Source: Muribaculaceae bacterium
GTDB lineage: Bacteria > Bacteroidota > Bacteroidia > Bacteroidales > Muribaculaceae
DNA: 45,069 nt
NCBI GenBank assembly: GCA_022509045.1
Contig: JAFLTZ010000003.1
Location: 1 to 45,069 of the forward strand
Reading direction: 5' to 3'
Part shown: piece after piece, positions 18,215 through 26,577 of the stretch
How positions within the stretch are numbered: the first letter of the stretch is position 1
Layout of the letters: each line of letters opens with the position of its first letter
Translations under genes and position numbers: made by a program
The notes under the pieces: model-generated
Seen by the model: only the letters and a program-made list of their open reading frames with translations
Databases searched by the model: none
What the model was told of the DNA's origin: nothing

Positions 18215-19228
18215 ATGTCTAAACGAATTCTAATCACAGGAGCAGGTGGATTTATAGGCGGATATCTTGTAAGCGAAGCTTTGAACCGTGGTTATGAAAC
18301 ATGGGCTGCTGTAAGGAAGTCCACTTCACGTGAATTTTTAACTGATACCAGAATTAATTTTGTCGAACTCGATTTTACAGATACACAGCAATTACAAACC
18401 GGATTGAAAGAAACAATTCAACAAATCGGAGGCAAATGGGACTATGTGATTCATAATCTTGGAGCCACAAAATGTACGAATTTTAATGATTTCAAGACCA
18501 TTAATTACATTTATCTCACTCGATTGGTTGATACACTGACAGCCCTTGATGCTATGCCGGAAAAATTATTGTTTATGAGCAGTCTGAGTGCTATGGGGGC
18601 AGTGGATGAAACGAATTATTCACCTATAACTATACATTCGATTCCATCGCCTAACACTCGCTATGGACTTTCAAAAATGCAGGCAGAAATGTATCTGATG
18701 CGGCATCCAAGTTGCCCATATATAATTTTCCGATGTACCGGTGTCTATGGTCCGCATGAACGCGACTATTTTATGATGATGAATTCAATAAACCGTGGGG
18801 TTGATTTCAGCGTGGGCTTAAAAAAACAATTGCTCACATTCATATACGTGAAAGACCTTGCAACAGCCGCTATAGATGCTCTCGAGAGGTCACAAGTTCG
18901 CTCTACATACATTATTTCGGAACCTCAAAGTTATTCTCAAACCGAATTCCGAAAAATTGTAGCTGAGAAACTCAACAAACGATTCGTTTTGCCTGTTAAA
19001 GCACCTTTGTGGTTGCTATATATCGTATGTCTTATAGCTGAATTGTGGGGGACAATAACTTTGAAACCTGCCACTCTCAACCGTGACAAGTACAAAATTC
19101 TTCGCCAACGTAATTGGGACTGTGATGTTTCTGAGGCAATTGCCGGATTTGGCTTCCGCCCAAGATATTCGCTCAAAGATGGTGTTTCAGAATCTATCGA
19201 CTGGTATAAAGAAAATCATTGGTTATAA
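18215..19228 (+). CDS. NAD-dependent epimerase/dehydratase (extended SDR)
   Basis: A 337-residue cytosolic protein of the extended short-chain dehydrogenase/reductase type. The N-terminal Rossmann motif GAGGFIGG (about 9-16) binds NAD(P), and the catalytic Tyr-Lys pair is in YGLSK near residue 155, preceded by a Ser in MSSLSAMG. FRCTGVYGP is the usual motif after the catalytic helix. The C-terminal hydrophobic stretch (LWLLYIVCLIAELWG) is seen in some nucleotide-sugar or 3-beta-HSD-like members. The substrate cannot be told. It follows the transporter gene by 14 bases and the LOG-family gene begins 6 bases after it. Confidence 0.88.
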   Translation: MSKRILITGAGGFIGGYLVSEALNRGYETWAAVRKSTSREFLTDTRINFVELDFTDTQQLQTGLKETIQQIGGKWDYVIHNLGATKCTNFNDFKTINYIYLTRLVDTLTALDAMPEKLLFMSSLSAMGAVDETNYSPITIHSIPSPNTRYGLSKMQAEMYLMRHPSCPYIIFRCTGVYGPHERDYFMMMNSINRGVDFSVGLKKQLLTFIYVKDLATAAIDALERSQVRSTYIISEPQSYSQTEFRKIVAEKLNKRFVLPVKAPLWLLYIVCLIAELWGTITLKPATLNRDKYKILRQRNWDCDVSEAIAGFGFRPRYSLKDGVSESIDWYKENHWL

Positions 19229-19234
19229 CATAGC

Positions 19235-19828
19235 ATGAATCTTCAAGACACTACAATATGCATCTACGGTGCTTCCTCATCCACGATAGCGCCACAATAT
19301 TCGGCTGAGGCATATAAAATGGGGAAACTGCTTGCCGAAGAGGGTGCTTCAATAATATGCGGAGGCGGTAGAGCCGGACTAATGGCTGCCGTTACGGATG
19401 GCAATATTCAACATGGTGGTAAGGTGTATGGTGTTCTCCCTCAGTTTATGGTTGACAACAATTGGCAACATCCAGGACTCACTGAGATGATACCTACACA
19501 AACAATGCACCAACGTAAAATGCTTATGGCATCGCGAGCTGACGCTGCTATTGCGCTTCCGGGTGGAGTTGGTACATTTGACGAACTTTTTGAAATTATA
19601 ACATGGCGACAGTTGGGACTGTTTAACCACCCCGTAGTACTTTTAAACACCGATAATTATTTTGACACACTTGTGTCGCTTATAGAGCATGGCGTAAGCA
19701 CTAATTTTATTACTCCCTCCATTAAGAAGCTATTTTATGTAGCACCGAGTCCGGAAAGCGCAATTACATATCTTCGCAATTGGTCAGCAACCGCAGATAA
19801 TATTTCTGCGTATAAGAAAACATATTAA
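19235..19828 (+). CDS. LOG family protein (TIGR00730, nucleotide 5'-monophosphate phosphoribohydrolase-like)
   Basis: A 197-residue Rossmann-fold protein. The signature PGGVGTFDELFEIITWRQLG (about 109-128) is the PGGxGTxxE motif of LOG proteins, and CGGGRAGLMAAV near 46 and the MHQRKMLM segment also match. Family members cleave nucleoside 5'-monophosphates to base and ribose 5-phosphate; older annotations call them lysine decarboxylases. The physiological role in gut Bacteroidota is unclear. It lies inside the transporter-to-hemD operon. Confidence 0.9.
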   Translation: MNLQDTTICIYGASSSTIAPQYSAEAYKMGKLLAEEGASIICGGGRAGLMAAVTDGNIQHGGKVYGVLPQFMVDNNWQHPGLTEMIPTQTMHQRKMLMASRADAAIALPGGVGTFDELFEIITWRQLGLFNHPVVLLNTDNYFDTLVSLIEHGVSTNFITPSIKKLFYVAPSPESAITYLRNWSATADNISAYKKTY

Positions 19829-19837
19829 TCCGTTGCT

Positions 19838-20569
19838 ATGAATCTTGATTCAATTTCGGTTGTAAACACTCCGGGGGAGGGATTTCAAGGCGTAGAATTT
19901 TTATTAGGTTCTGCATTACGCAGCAACATATCCATTCTGTTGATTGTTGCTTTTCTTTTTTTGGCATTCACACTTCGGCATGGGTTTAAGTATTTCCACA
20001 CACTTTTGGAAGCCCCATTTTCTGTGCGTAACCGAGAAAACATATATGAGCACCGAACGATGAACGAGACGTTTGTGCTCATTGCGCTATTTCTTAACAC
20101 AGCTATCCAATGTGGTATTTTACTGCTTTTTGCAGCGGCAAATTTTCTAAACATTCAACTGGCGCAAATAGATTTTACATCATTATGTATCTGTGTTTTT
20201 GCTATTGCAATATATATGTTTGTGCAATATCTGCTTTACAAAATACTATGTTACACTTTTGGAAATCCAAATATCTCAACATTGGTGATTGGCGGATTAA
20301 ATTCTACTTGGGCACTGTTTGGGTTGACAATAGTACCGATTACTATAGCCATTACATTCCACAATTTCTCCCATTTTCATCTTATAATGGCGGCATTCAT
20401 TCTATTCATAATCTTTAAAATAATACTCGCTGTCAAGGTTTTTAGAATTTTTTTCGCCAATTATAATGTCAGTTTGCTTTTTCTTTTGTATCTTTGCGCA
20501 CTTGAAATTGTTCCTTTTGTAATTTTTTCAAGGGTAGCAATATATTTTTGTGATTACTTACATATATAA
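19838..20569 (+). CDS. DUF4271 domain integral membrane protein
   Basis: A 243-residue membrane protein with about six hydrophobic segments (for example SILLIVAFLFLAF, FVLIALFLNTAIQCGILLL, LFLLYLCALEIVPFVIF). It matches the Bacteroidota-specific DUF4271 family, whose gene commonly lies directly upstream of hemD, as here with a 9-base gap. The function is unknown; the conserved neighbourhood suggests a link to heme or membrane metabolism, but this is inference. The charged loop VRNRENIYEHRTMNETF sits between the first two membrane segments. Confidence 0.8.
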   Translation: MNLDSISVVNTPGEGFQGVEFLLGSALRSNISILLIVAFLFLAFTLRHGFKYFHTLLEAPFSVRNRENIYEHRTMNETFVLIALFLNTAIQCGILLLFAAANFLNIQLAQIDFTSLCICVFAIAIYMFVQYLLYKILCYTFGNPNISTLVIGGLNSTWALFGLTIVPITIAITFHNFSHFHLIMAAFILFIIFKIILAVKVFRIFFANYNVSLLFLLYLCALEIVPFVIFSRVAIYFCDYLHI

Positions 20570-20578
20570 AGTTATCTC

Positions 20579-21325
20579 GTGAAAATTCGTAAAATTCTAA
20601 TATCTCAACCGAAACCCACAGGTGACAAATCTCCATATTTTGATATCGCCAAGAAATATGGAGTAGAAATGGTGTTTAGACCATTTATAAAAGTCCAAGG
20701 AATCGATGCCAAGGAATTCAGGCAACAGAAAATTGCCATCCCCGACTACACAGCGGTAATTTTTACGTCAAAGCATGCTATTGACAATTATTTCCGACTA
20801 TGCGAAGAGACTCGGTTCAATGTGCCGGATACTATGAAATATTTCTGTACGACAGAGCAGATTTCCTTATATTTGCAGAAATATATCCAATATCGTAAGC
20901 GTAAGATATTCTTCGGAAAATCAGGAAAATTGGATGATTCACAATTGCACGCATATATCAACAAGCACAATAAAGAGCGCTTCTTGCTTCCGATAAGCGA
21001 TGTTCATAAGGAAAGCGAAAGCATCTTTGATAATTATAAAATCAACTATTCCAAAGCGATAATGTATCGCACAGTAAGTAATGATTTTGGTCCTGACGAG
21101 CCATTTGACTATGATATGCTGATTTTTTTCTCACCGGCAGGTATCGAGTCATTGCTCAAAAATTTCCCTGATTTTAATCAGAACGAAATAGCTATAGGCT
21201 GTCTCGGTGCATCTACGGCAAAAGCCGTTACCGATGCAGGTTTACGCCTCGACATATCAGCACCGTCGGCGCAGTCTCCTTCAATGACATCTGCTATTGA
21301 AGAATATCTTAAAAAGAATCAATAA
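20579..21325 (+). CDS. hemD: Uroporphyrinogen-III synthase
   Basis: A 248-residue protein of the HemD family, which cyclises hydroxymethylbilane to uroporphyrinogen III in tetrapyrrole synthesis. Characteristic parts are the N-terminal KILISQPKP, the AVIFTSKHAIDNYF segment, the MLIFFSPAGIESLL segment and the C-terminal GCLGASTAKAVTDAGLRLDI with SAPSAQSPSMTSAIEEYL. The start is a GTG; no in-frame ATG is close by. It is the last gene of the operon and is followed by a perfect hairpin terminator. HemD proteins are poorly conserved, so this assignment rests on those segments and on the DUF4271 neighbour. Confidence 0.87.
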   Translation: MKIRKILISQPKPTGDKSPYFDIAKKYGVEMVFRPFIKVQGIDAKEFRQQKIAIPDYTAVIFTSKHAIDNYFRLCEETRFNVPDTMKYFCTTEQISLYLQKYIQYRKRKIFFGKSGKLDDSQLHAYINKHNKERFLLPISDVHKESESIFDNYKINYSKAIMYRTVSNDFGPDEPFDYDMLIFFSPAGIESLLKNFPDFNQNEIAIGCLGASTAKAVTDAGLRLDISAPSAQSPSMTSAIEEYLKKNQ

Positions 21326-21337
21326 CTCTGCATACTT

Positions 21338-21375
21338 AAAAATGTACCGGAATGAAAATTCCGGTACATTTTTTT
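21338..21375. terminator. Bidirectional terminator between hemD and the BSH-like gene
   Basis: AATGTACCGGAAT pairs perfectly with ATTCCGGTACATT around a GAAA loop (21354-21357). A-rich bases before and a run of T after make it usable on both strands. It lies between convergent genes. Confidence 0.93.
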
Positions 21376-21397
21376 ATATTAATATATATCATAACTG

Positions 21398-22435
21398 TTA
21401 ATACATCGGAGTAAACGGTGCCGATGGCGTAAGTTTGGCAGTCACATCTCCAACAAAATTGTCGCTTTTGCTTGTATCCAATTTGAGAACAGGCGCTCCC
21501 GGTCGTAAGTCACACTTTTTTAAATCTATATAAAACATACCCGGATTGGTGACAATGTCGAAATAATATGTACGGTCGCGCAGATTGGCAAGTGAGCGCC
21601 ATTGAGTGCTCGACAAATTCGGCTCGCCTTCAACCGCATACTGGAATGGAACGCTACAATTCATTACAATACTGCGACAAATTGCGGCACCAAGTGAAGA
21701 ATCAGCAGTTTTTTTAACGTGTTGTGCAAAGTAATTGGCTCTGACAAATCTATCGGGACTTTTAACTGTGCCAGGCAACATGTTTTGCCCGCCAATACTT
21801 TTCCAATAGTCATTGATTGCATTCATTTTTGGCCAAGCCGGATCATTGGTTAGTGCGGCAATGTCCTGCCCTTCATAAACGTTTATTTCTCCATTATCAA
21901 ATTCGAGAATAGCCGATTTTCCTGTTGCATCAGTGATGCCCCAATGGAGAGCAGAAACCGTACCACCATCAAATGTAGCTCCTGAGATATTGAAATTATG
22001 CTGTTTAAGCACTGCCACCACATCATCGGTAGTTGCATTCATGTCTAACAACCAGGCCACAAATACAGATAGCGACATGGCTGGCCTTCCTTCGGTATAT
22101 ACGTTTGTGTATTTTGTGCCCTTGCAGAAAAGACCGTTAATTACCAGACCCTTTTCGTTCATACCCTCTGTGACTCCACCATCGTAACCAACAGCATATA
22201 CAGCACCATATTTAGATGTCCATGTGACAGAGTTGGATGACAGGTTACCCACTTTTTTCATGCCTCGCGGATAAACATACAGATTTGTCGGGATAGGTGT
22301 ACGCCAATCAAGCGAGCGTCCAACAATGCGTAAAGCGCTATCACCTACATATAAAACTCTCGTACAAGCGTCAGCTTGATATATACCTGCCATAGTCGTT
22401 AGGACGGCAGCAACTGCTAAAAAAAACCTTTTCAT
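21398..22435 (-). CDS. Choloylglycine hydrolase family protein, bile-salt-hydrolase-like
   Basis: A 345-residue Ntn hydrolase. The signal peptide ends QADA so that cleavage exposes Cys24 as the N-terminal nucleophile. RSLDW supplies Arg40 and Asp43, LTNDP supplies Asn197 and RFVRAN supplies Arg232, at the spacing known from bile salt hydrolases. Whole blocks (YVYPRGM, WTSKYG, GMNEKGLV, MLPGT, SPDRFVRA, STQWRSL, YYF) resemble Bacteroides BSH proteins more than penicillin V acylases, but substrate choice in this family is not decided by motif alone. The signal sequence suggests periplasmic or envelope location. It is the last gene of the minus-strand block, 45 bases after the histidine kinase gene, with a 12-bp inverted repeat in that gap. 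Confidence 0.88.
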   Translation of the reverse strand: MKRFFLAVAAVLTTMAGIYQADACTRVLYVGDSALRIVGRSLDWRTPIPTNLYVYPRGMKKVGNLSSNSVTWTSKYGAVYAVGYDGGVTEGMNEKGLVINGLFCKGTKYTNVYTEGRPAMSLSVFVAWLLDMNATTDDVVAVLKQHNFNISGATFDGGTVSALHWGITDATGKSAILEFDNGEINVYEGQDIAALTNDPAWPKMNAINDYWKSIGGQNMLPGTVKSPDRFVRANYFAQHVKKTADSSLGAAICRSIVMNCSVPFQYAVEGEPNLSSTQWRSLANLRDRTYYFDIVTNPGMFYIDLKKCDLRPGAPVLKLDTSKSDNFVGDVTAKLTPSAPFTPMY

Positions 22436-22442
22436 ATCTGCG

Positions 22443-22473
22443 TAATTGTTATATTTTTCATATATAACAATTA
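22443..22473 (-). repeat. 12-bp inverted repeat just upstream of the BSH-like gene
   Basis: TAATTGTTATAT (22443-22454) pairs perfectly with ATATAACAATTA (22462-22473) around a 7-base loop. It fills the gap between the histidine kinase stop and the BSH ATG, ending 7 bases before the start codon. It has no T-tract on the minus strand, so it is more likely an operator or a translation-affecting hairpin than a terminator. Confidence 0.65.
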
Positions 22474-22480
22474 GGTGTGC

Positions 22481-23698
22481 TTAAAGGTTCAGCGGAAGTT
22501 CAATTCGGAATGTTGTTCCTTTGTTTAACTCAGAGTCCTTTACAAAAATTCTCCCTTGATGATATTCTTCTATAATACGTTTAACAAGTGTCAAACCGAG
22601 TCCCCAACCACGTTTTTTTGTAGTAAATCCCGGATTAAAAACAGCATCAAAATGCTTGCGTGCGATACCCTTACCGGTATCGGTGATATCAATATAGACT
22701 CTGTCTTTATCGCTTGAAACGGTGAATGTAATGGCTCCCTCGCCCTGCATGGCATCTACTGCATTTTTAGTAAGATTTTCGATTACCCATTCAAAAAGAG
22801 GGAGAGTAATCATCACGGGAATTTCGTGATGAGGTGCATTTACTGTAATACGAACTTTCCCGGATATACGCGAGCGCATATATTCCAGACTCTTATTGAT
22901 GGCTTCTGCGGCATAGTGAAGGTCTGGTTCCGGTTTAGAGCCTATTTTAGAAAAGCGGTCGGCTATAACGCTCAAGCGATGTACATCTTTGTCCATTTCT
23001 TTGACCACATCTTTGTCAAGCCCATATCCCTCGAGTAATTGCATCCACGCTACGAGTGAAGAAATAGGAGTGCCCAGCTGGTGGGCTGTTTCCTTGGAAA
23101 GACCCACCCACACTTTGTTTTGCTCTGCCTTTTTCATACTCACGACAGCAAAATATACTATCAATATGAAAATGATGATGACAATAAGTTGGATTATCGG
23201 ATAGTATGATAGTTTCTTAAGAATTAATGAATCTTCATAATACAATCGTTGTATGGTGTGTGCATCAATATTTAAAGTTATAACATTTTCAGTTTTTTTC
23301 AATTTGCTGAGCTTGCTTTCAAGGTATCTCAGATTCACATCAGACAGCTCATTAGTATTAAAATCACCAACAGATTCCGGTAAATCGAAATTGCGATACA
23401 TGATAATATTATCGTTGGCATCGACCAATAACACCGGAATTGTGTGGTTGGCTTCAATGATAGAAAACAGGTAGTCAAGATAAGATGCGGGGAATGTTTC
23501 ATATTCACCACTCAACGATGTAGTGGATTCGGCAATCTGCTGCGTTGCACCGGCCCAAATCTGCATTCTCTCACGTTCCTGCACAGCGAGGTCATTAACA
23601 AGTCTGTTGGAAACAAACAAGAATACAGCCGCAATCATGCACGATACGGCGATAAATATCCATTTCCATATTTTTATGCTCTCGTATATTGATTTCAT
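22481..23698 (-). CDS. Membrane sensor histidine kinase
   Basis: A 405-residue two-component sensor. A membrane segment at about 12-30 and another at about 165-186 bracket an extracytoplasmic sensor domain of about 135 residues. The dimerisation/phosphoacceptor box SKETAHQLGTPISSL places the phosphorylated His at 206; this H-box version is typical of a Bacteroidota kinase subgroup. The ATP-binding domain shows the N box (ENLTKNAVDAM), G1 (DTGKGI) and G2 (GWGLGLTLVKRI). There is no response regulator gene next to it in the window, so it is an orphan kinase. Its ATG overlaps the HAD gene stop (TAATG), so translation is probably coupled. The signal sensed is unknown. Confidence 0.92.
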   Translation of the reverse strand: MKSIYESIKIWKWIFIAVSCMIAAVFLFVSNRLVNDLAVQERERMQIWAGATQQIAESTTSLSGEYETFPASYLDYLFSIIEANHTIPVLLVDANDNIIMYRNFDLPESVGDFNTNELSDVNLRYLESKLSKLKKTENVITLNIDAHTIQRLYYEDSLILKKLSYYPIIQLIVIIIFILIVYFAVVSMKKAEQNKVWVGLSKETAHQLGTPISSLVAWMQLLEGYGLDKDVVKEMDKDVHRLSVIADRFSKIGSKPEPDLHYAAEAINKSLEYMRSRISGKVRITVNAPHHEIPVMITLPLFEWVIENLTKNAVDAMQGEGAITFTVSSDKDRVYIDITDTGKGIARKHFDAVFNPGFTTKKRGWGLGLTLVKRIIEEYHQGRIFVKDSELNKGTTFRIELPLNL

Positions 23699-24528
23699 TA
23701 ATGATTATCAAGAATCCACCGTGCTACGGCATCAGTAGTGTTATTATCAATTACAATATTAGCTTTTCGTTTAACTTCGGGAAACGCATTGCCCACTGCA
23801 ATGGCAGTATCGGCAATGGAGAGCATTGGCAAATCATTCAGATTATCACCAAATACCACAATTTTGTTGGCATTCACCTGAGTGGCAAGCTGCTTAATCG
23901 CGTCTGCTTTTGAGGTATTGGGTGCAAACACCTCAAGATATCCGATGCTGCTGTCGAAGATATCGGGATAACAAGTGGAGTAACATTCAATTGTGGCACT
24001 TTTAATAGCCTCGTTTACCATCTTCAATTTTTCATAATCATTGCAGGCAAAAACCAGATAAGCCTCATTAGGGACTACATTGTCATTGAGATAAAATGCC
24101 TTATGCGGAAGATTGAGGCGTGCTTGCACAAACTTTAATTCTTCAGGAGATAGAGATTCAACATGCTCAACTCTTATAAAATTGTCGTCCTGCACACAAT
24201 AAACAAACGGATGTATATCCCACCGATTGCATATTTCGGATATAGTGTTAACAACTTCGACCGGAATAGTATGTGTGTTAGTGAAACGTTTCCCTACTGG
24301 TTCCCACCAAGCAGCCCCCGTCATAACAATCATTGGCAATGTAATTCCAATATCAGCGGTTAGTGGCTCAACTGTGGCTGGTGTACGAGCTGTAGCAACC
24401 GTGAATAACACACCTTCTTCTGTAATCAGATTATGTAAGATTTCGGCACTACGCCGACTCACCATGGAATCCTGATTAAGCAGAGTCCCATCTAAATCGC
24501 TTACATACAAGGTGACGTCGGCAGCCAT
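23698..24528 (-). CDS. Cof-type HAD family hydrolase
   Basis: A 276-residue cytosolic phosphatase of the Cof/IIB HAD type. Motif I is DLDGT (about 10-14) with both Asp residues, motif II lies in TVATARTP, and motif IV is GDNLNDLPML near 230, all present. A C2B-type cap fills the middle. Members dephosphorylate sugar phosphates or nucleotides, and the substrate is not predictable. The gene lies between GT9 (6 bases upstream) and the histidine kinase (one-base overlap) in one operon. Confidence 0.9.
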   Translation of the reverse strand: MAADVTLYVSDLDGTLLNQDSMVSRRSAEILHNLITEEGVLFTVATARTPATVEPLTADIGITLPMIVMTGAAWWEPVGKRFTNTHTIPVEVVNTISEICNRWDIHPFVYCVQDDNFIRVEHVESLSPEELKFVQARLNLPHKAFYLNDNVVPNEAYLVFACNDYEKLKMVNEAIKSATIECYSTCYPDIFDSSIGYLEVFAPNTSKADAIKQLATQVNANKIVVFGDNLNDLPMLSIADTAIAVGNAFPEVKRKANIVIDNNTTDAVARWILDNH

Positions 24529-24534
24529 ATAGAT

Positions 24535-25623
24535 TTATCTGATTTTATTGCTCAACACTTTTTCTATTGCGTTGAGTATCATTTCAGGGCGAATACCATC
24601 AAGGCAATAATAGTCGCGAGTGGCACAGGGCTTGTTGCCAAACACGGAACATGGGCGACATGGCATATTTAGCTGCACGGCGTTACTTTCTTCTTGTCTG
24701 AAACCTAAGAAACCGCAATAGGGATGAGTAGCACCCCAAATCGATACCACTGGCAGATTAACAAGGGATGAAAGATGCATATTGGCAGAATCCATCGACA
24801 CCATCACGTCACAATTGCTTAGCAGGGCCAATTCCTTGGCAAAACCATACCGTTTGGCAGCAAGAGAGGTTGTATTGGGATATTTTGTTTCCCATTGTGC
24901 CAGGATGTCTCGTTCTTCATTACCCGCCCCAAAGAAAAATAATTTCACTCCGGGTCGTTGACTCAATGCATCCACCACCTGCTCCATTTTTCCAAGTGGA
25001 TATATCTTACCCTTGTGCTTGGCAAACGGTGCTATGGCAATCCATTTTTCATCTGCATCGGCACGTGGCAAGGTGATATCATCAATGGTGTTGAGTGGAG
25101 CTTTCTGTTCTCCAAAAAGCGAGAAGAATTCATATTTAAATTCAAAACCGAGTCGATGGAAGACTTCGCGATAACGAGCTCTTGAAGAAATCAGAGGCAG
25201 TAACCGTTTTCCACGCCTGCGTGTGAGAGCTCGCTTTCCGGCTCTGCCTTTATCAATGTGTTGCACTTTCACCCCGGATGTGACAAAAAACAGGCTGAGA
25301 ATATAAGTTCGAATCACACCATGCAGGTCCACAAAAGCCTGAGGGTCGAAATTGGCTTTAATCTCCTTATATAAACGGAACAGTCCCCCTAAACCTTTGT
25401 AGTCAGCGGTTTTAATTCCCATTACTTGGAGATTGTCAGGCGCATTGATAAAAAGAGAGGCAGCGACACTCTGTGTGAGCATCATAAAGCGAGTATGTGG
25501 ATTATCATTGCACACGGAGTAAATCACAGGGATTGTCATAGCGACATCGCCAAGTGCAGAAAATCGCGCAATAAGAACTCTATCGAAAGGAGTTTGAGAT
25601 GATATGTTATTATTTTTTTGCAT
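24535..25623 (-). CDS. Glycosyltransferase family 9 protein (heptosyltransferase-like)
   Basis: A 362-residue GT-B fold glycosyltransferase related to ADP-heptose:LPS heptosyltransferases. The N-terminal block RFSALGDVAMTIPV and the C-terminal MVSMDSANMHLSSLVNLPVVSIWGATHPYCGF, which forms the donor-binding site, are typical of GT9. A Cys-rich tail (MPCRPCSVFGNKPC and YYC) is common in the Bacteroidota branch. It probably acts on the cytoplasmic face in LPS core or other glycolipid assembly. Its start overlaps the DUF4254 gene end by 14 bases, and this pairing is common in Bacteroidota. Confidence 0.9.
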   Translation of the reverse strand: MQKNNNISSQTPFDRVLIARFSALGDVAMTIPVIYSVCNDNPHTRFMMLTQSVAASLFINAPDNLQVMGIKTADYKGLGGLFRLYKEIKANFDPQAFVDLHGVIRTYILSLFFVTSGVKVQHIDKGRAGKRALTRRRGKRLLPLISSRARYREVFHRLGFEFKYEFFSLFGEQKAPLNTIDDITLPRADADEKWIAIAPFAKHKGKIYPLGKMEQVVDALSQRPGVKLFFFGAGNEERDILAQWETKYPNTTSLAAKRYGFAKELALLSNCDVMVSMDSANMHLSSLVNLPVVSIWGATHPYCGFLGFRQEESNAVQLNMPCRPCSVFGNKPCATRDYYCLDGIRPEMILNAIEKVLSNKIR

Positions 25624-26215
25624 AAAGTACCGGGTTGGTTTCCGGGTCGTTATACATTTTCATTTGTCGGTAAACTTTCATGTATTTTCGTCCGCCTGCA
25701 ATATCATCGAGTAGCTGTGCGATAGCAGCAGATAAATCAGCTTTCTGCTCGAGCAACACATTTAGTTTTGCTTGACAGCGCGATAAATGCTCGGGCGAAG
25801 CATCGGTGCGGTTTACTTCGGCTTGCATGTGGTAAATCTTGAGGGCGAGGATGGATAATCTGTCCAATGCCCAAGCCGGACTTTCTGTGTTTATAGTAGC
25901 ATCAGGCTGAGGCTTGACCCCGGCATAAAGCTCACGAAAATAAGTGTCGAGCTCTTCAACGAGGTCTGTGCGATCCTGGTTGCTTTTATCGATTCTGCGT
26001 TTAAGTGCGAGAGCTGAAACCGGGTCGATATTCGGGTCGCGTATAATGTCTTCAAGATGCCACTGGACTGCATCAATCCAGTTTTTTCTAAAAAGTTTGT
26101 CTTCTATAGAACCACATTGAAAAGGATTCACCGGTGTGGCATCCACATTGTCAAAATCGTGATAATGGTTTGTGGCATCGCAAAAGATAGCATTACATTT
26201 ATCTACAAATTCCAT
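25610..26215 (-). CDS. DUF4254 domain-containing protein
   Basis: About 201 residues, cytosolic, largely helical. The family DUF4254 is recognised by MEFVDKCNAIFCDATNHYHDF at the N-terminus (only part needed) and the DPVSALALKRRIDKSNQDRTDLVE helix. The ATG at 26215 is preferred to a TTG at 26239 because the family starts at this Met. The function is unknown, but the gene is regularly beside a GT9 glycosyltransferase, with which it overlaps here by 14 bases, so a role in LPS or glycan assembly is inferred. A clear promoter lies at 26281-26312. Confidence 0.85.
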   Translation of the reverse strand: MEFVDKCNAIFCDATNHYHDFDNVDATPVNPFQCGSIEDKLFRKNWIDAVQWHLEDIIRDPNIDPVSALALKRRIDKSNQDRTDLVEELDTYFRELYAGVKPQPDATINTESPAWALDRLSILALKIYHMQAEVNRTDASPEHLSRCQAKLNVLLEQKADLSAAIAQLLDDIAGGRKYMKVYRQMKMYNDPETNPVLYAKK

Positions 26216-26280
26216 ATGACTATGATTTATACAGTTCAATCAAACAAATATAGGCGGGTGTGAAACTGCCGTAGTGAGTA

Positions 26281-26312
26281 CAAAGATAATATAAGGATTT
26301 AATAAAACCAAA
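26281..26312 (-). promoter_or_regulatory. Promoter of the DUF4254-GT9-HAD-kinase operon
   Basis: On the minus strand TTTG (26309-26312) is followed after 20 bases by TATCTTTG (26281-26288), a full match to the Bacteroidota consensus. The leader to the ATG at 26215 would be about 58 bases. The -33 box overlaps the tRNA-Cys terminator stem. Confidence 0.8.
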
Positions 26313-26346
26313 AAGAGCAAAACCAATAATCGGCTTTACTCTTTTT
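26310..26346 (-). terminator. Terminator of tRNA-Cys
   Basis: On the minus strand AAAAAGAG pairs with CTCTTTTT (8 bp), with an inner AAAGCC/GGTTTT helix, ending in the T-run. It starts six bases after the mature tRNA 3' end. Confidence 0.8.
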
Positions 26347-26351
26347 AGTTG

Positions 26352-26422
26352 AGGTCCCATCCAGATTCGAACTGGAGTAAACGGTTTTGCAGACCGGTAC
26401 CTAACCACTCGGCCATGGAACC
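26352..26422 (-). tRNA. tRNA-Cys (anticodon GCA)
   Basis: A cloverleaf can be drawn on the minus strand: acceptor GGTTCCA (26416-26422) with TGGGACC (26353-26359), discriminator T at 26352, T-arm with GTTCGAAT, and the anticodon loop CTGCAAA with GCA at 26388-26390. The U73 discriminator is that expected for Cys. No CCA is encoded. One C-T mismatch is seen at the outer pair of the anticodon stem. The gene stands alone with its own promoter and terminator. Confidence 0.93.
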
Positions 26423-26433
26423 AAATTGCGCTG

Positions 26434-26465
26434 CAAAGTTAATACACTACTTTTAAATCACCAAA
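26434..26465 (-). promoter_or_regulatory. Promoter of tRNA-Cys
   Basis: On the minus strand TTTG (26462-26465), 20-base spacer, TAACTTTG (26434-26441). Transcription would start about five bases before the mature 5' end at 26422. Confidence 0.85.
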
Positions 26466-26478
26466 TTTTTTATCTAAA

Positions 26479-26511
26479 TTGCAATAAAAAGCTTGAAAGG
26501 TATTAATTTTG
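26479..26511 (+). promoter_or_regulatory. Promoter of mnmD
   Basis: TTG (26479-26481), 22-base spacer, TAATTTTG (26504-26511) in a GTATTAATTTTGC context shared with 16320-16330. Leader of about 60 bases to the ATG at 26578. Confidence 0.6.
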
Positions 26512-26577
26512 CTACAATGGAGTTAAGAGTAAAAGCTCTCAGCCGAGAAGTATAAAAATCATAATAGGAATAACAAA

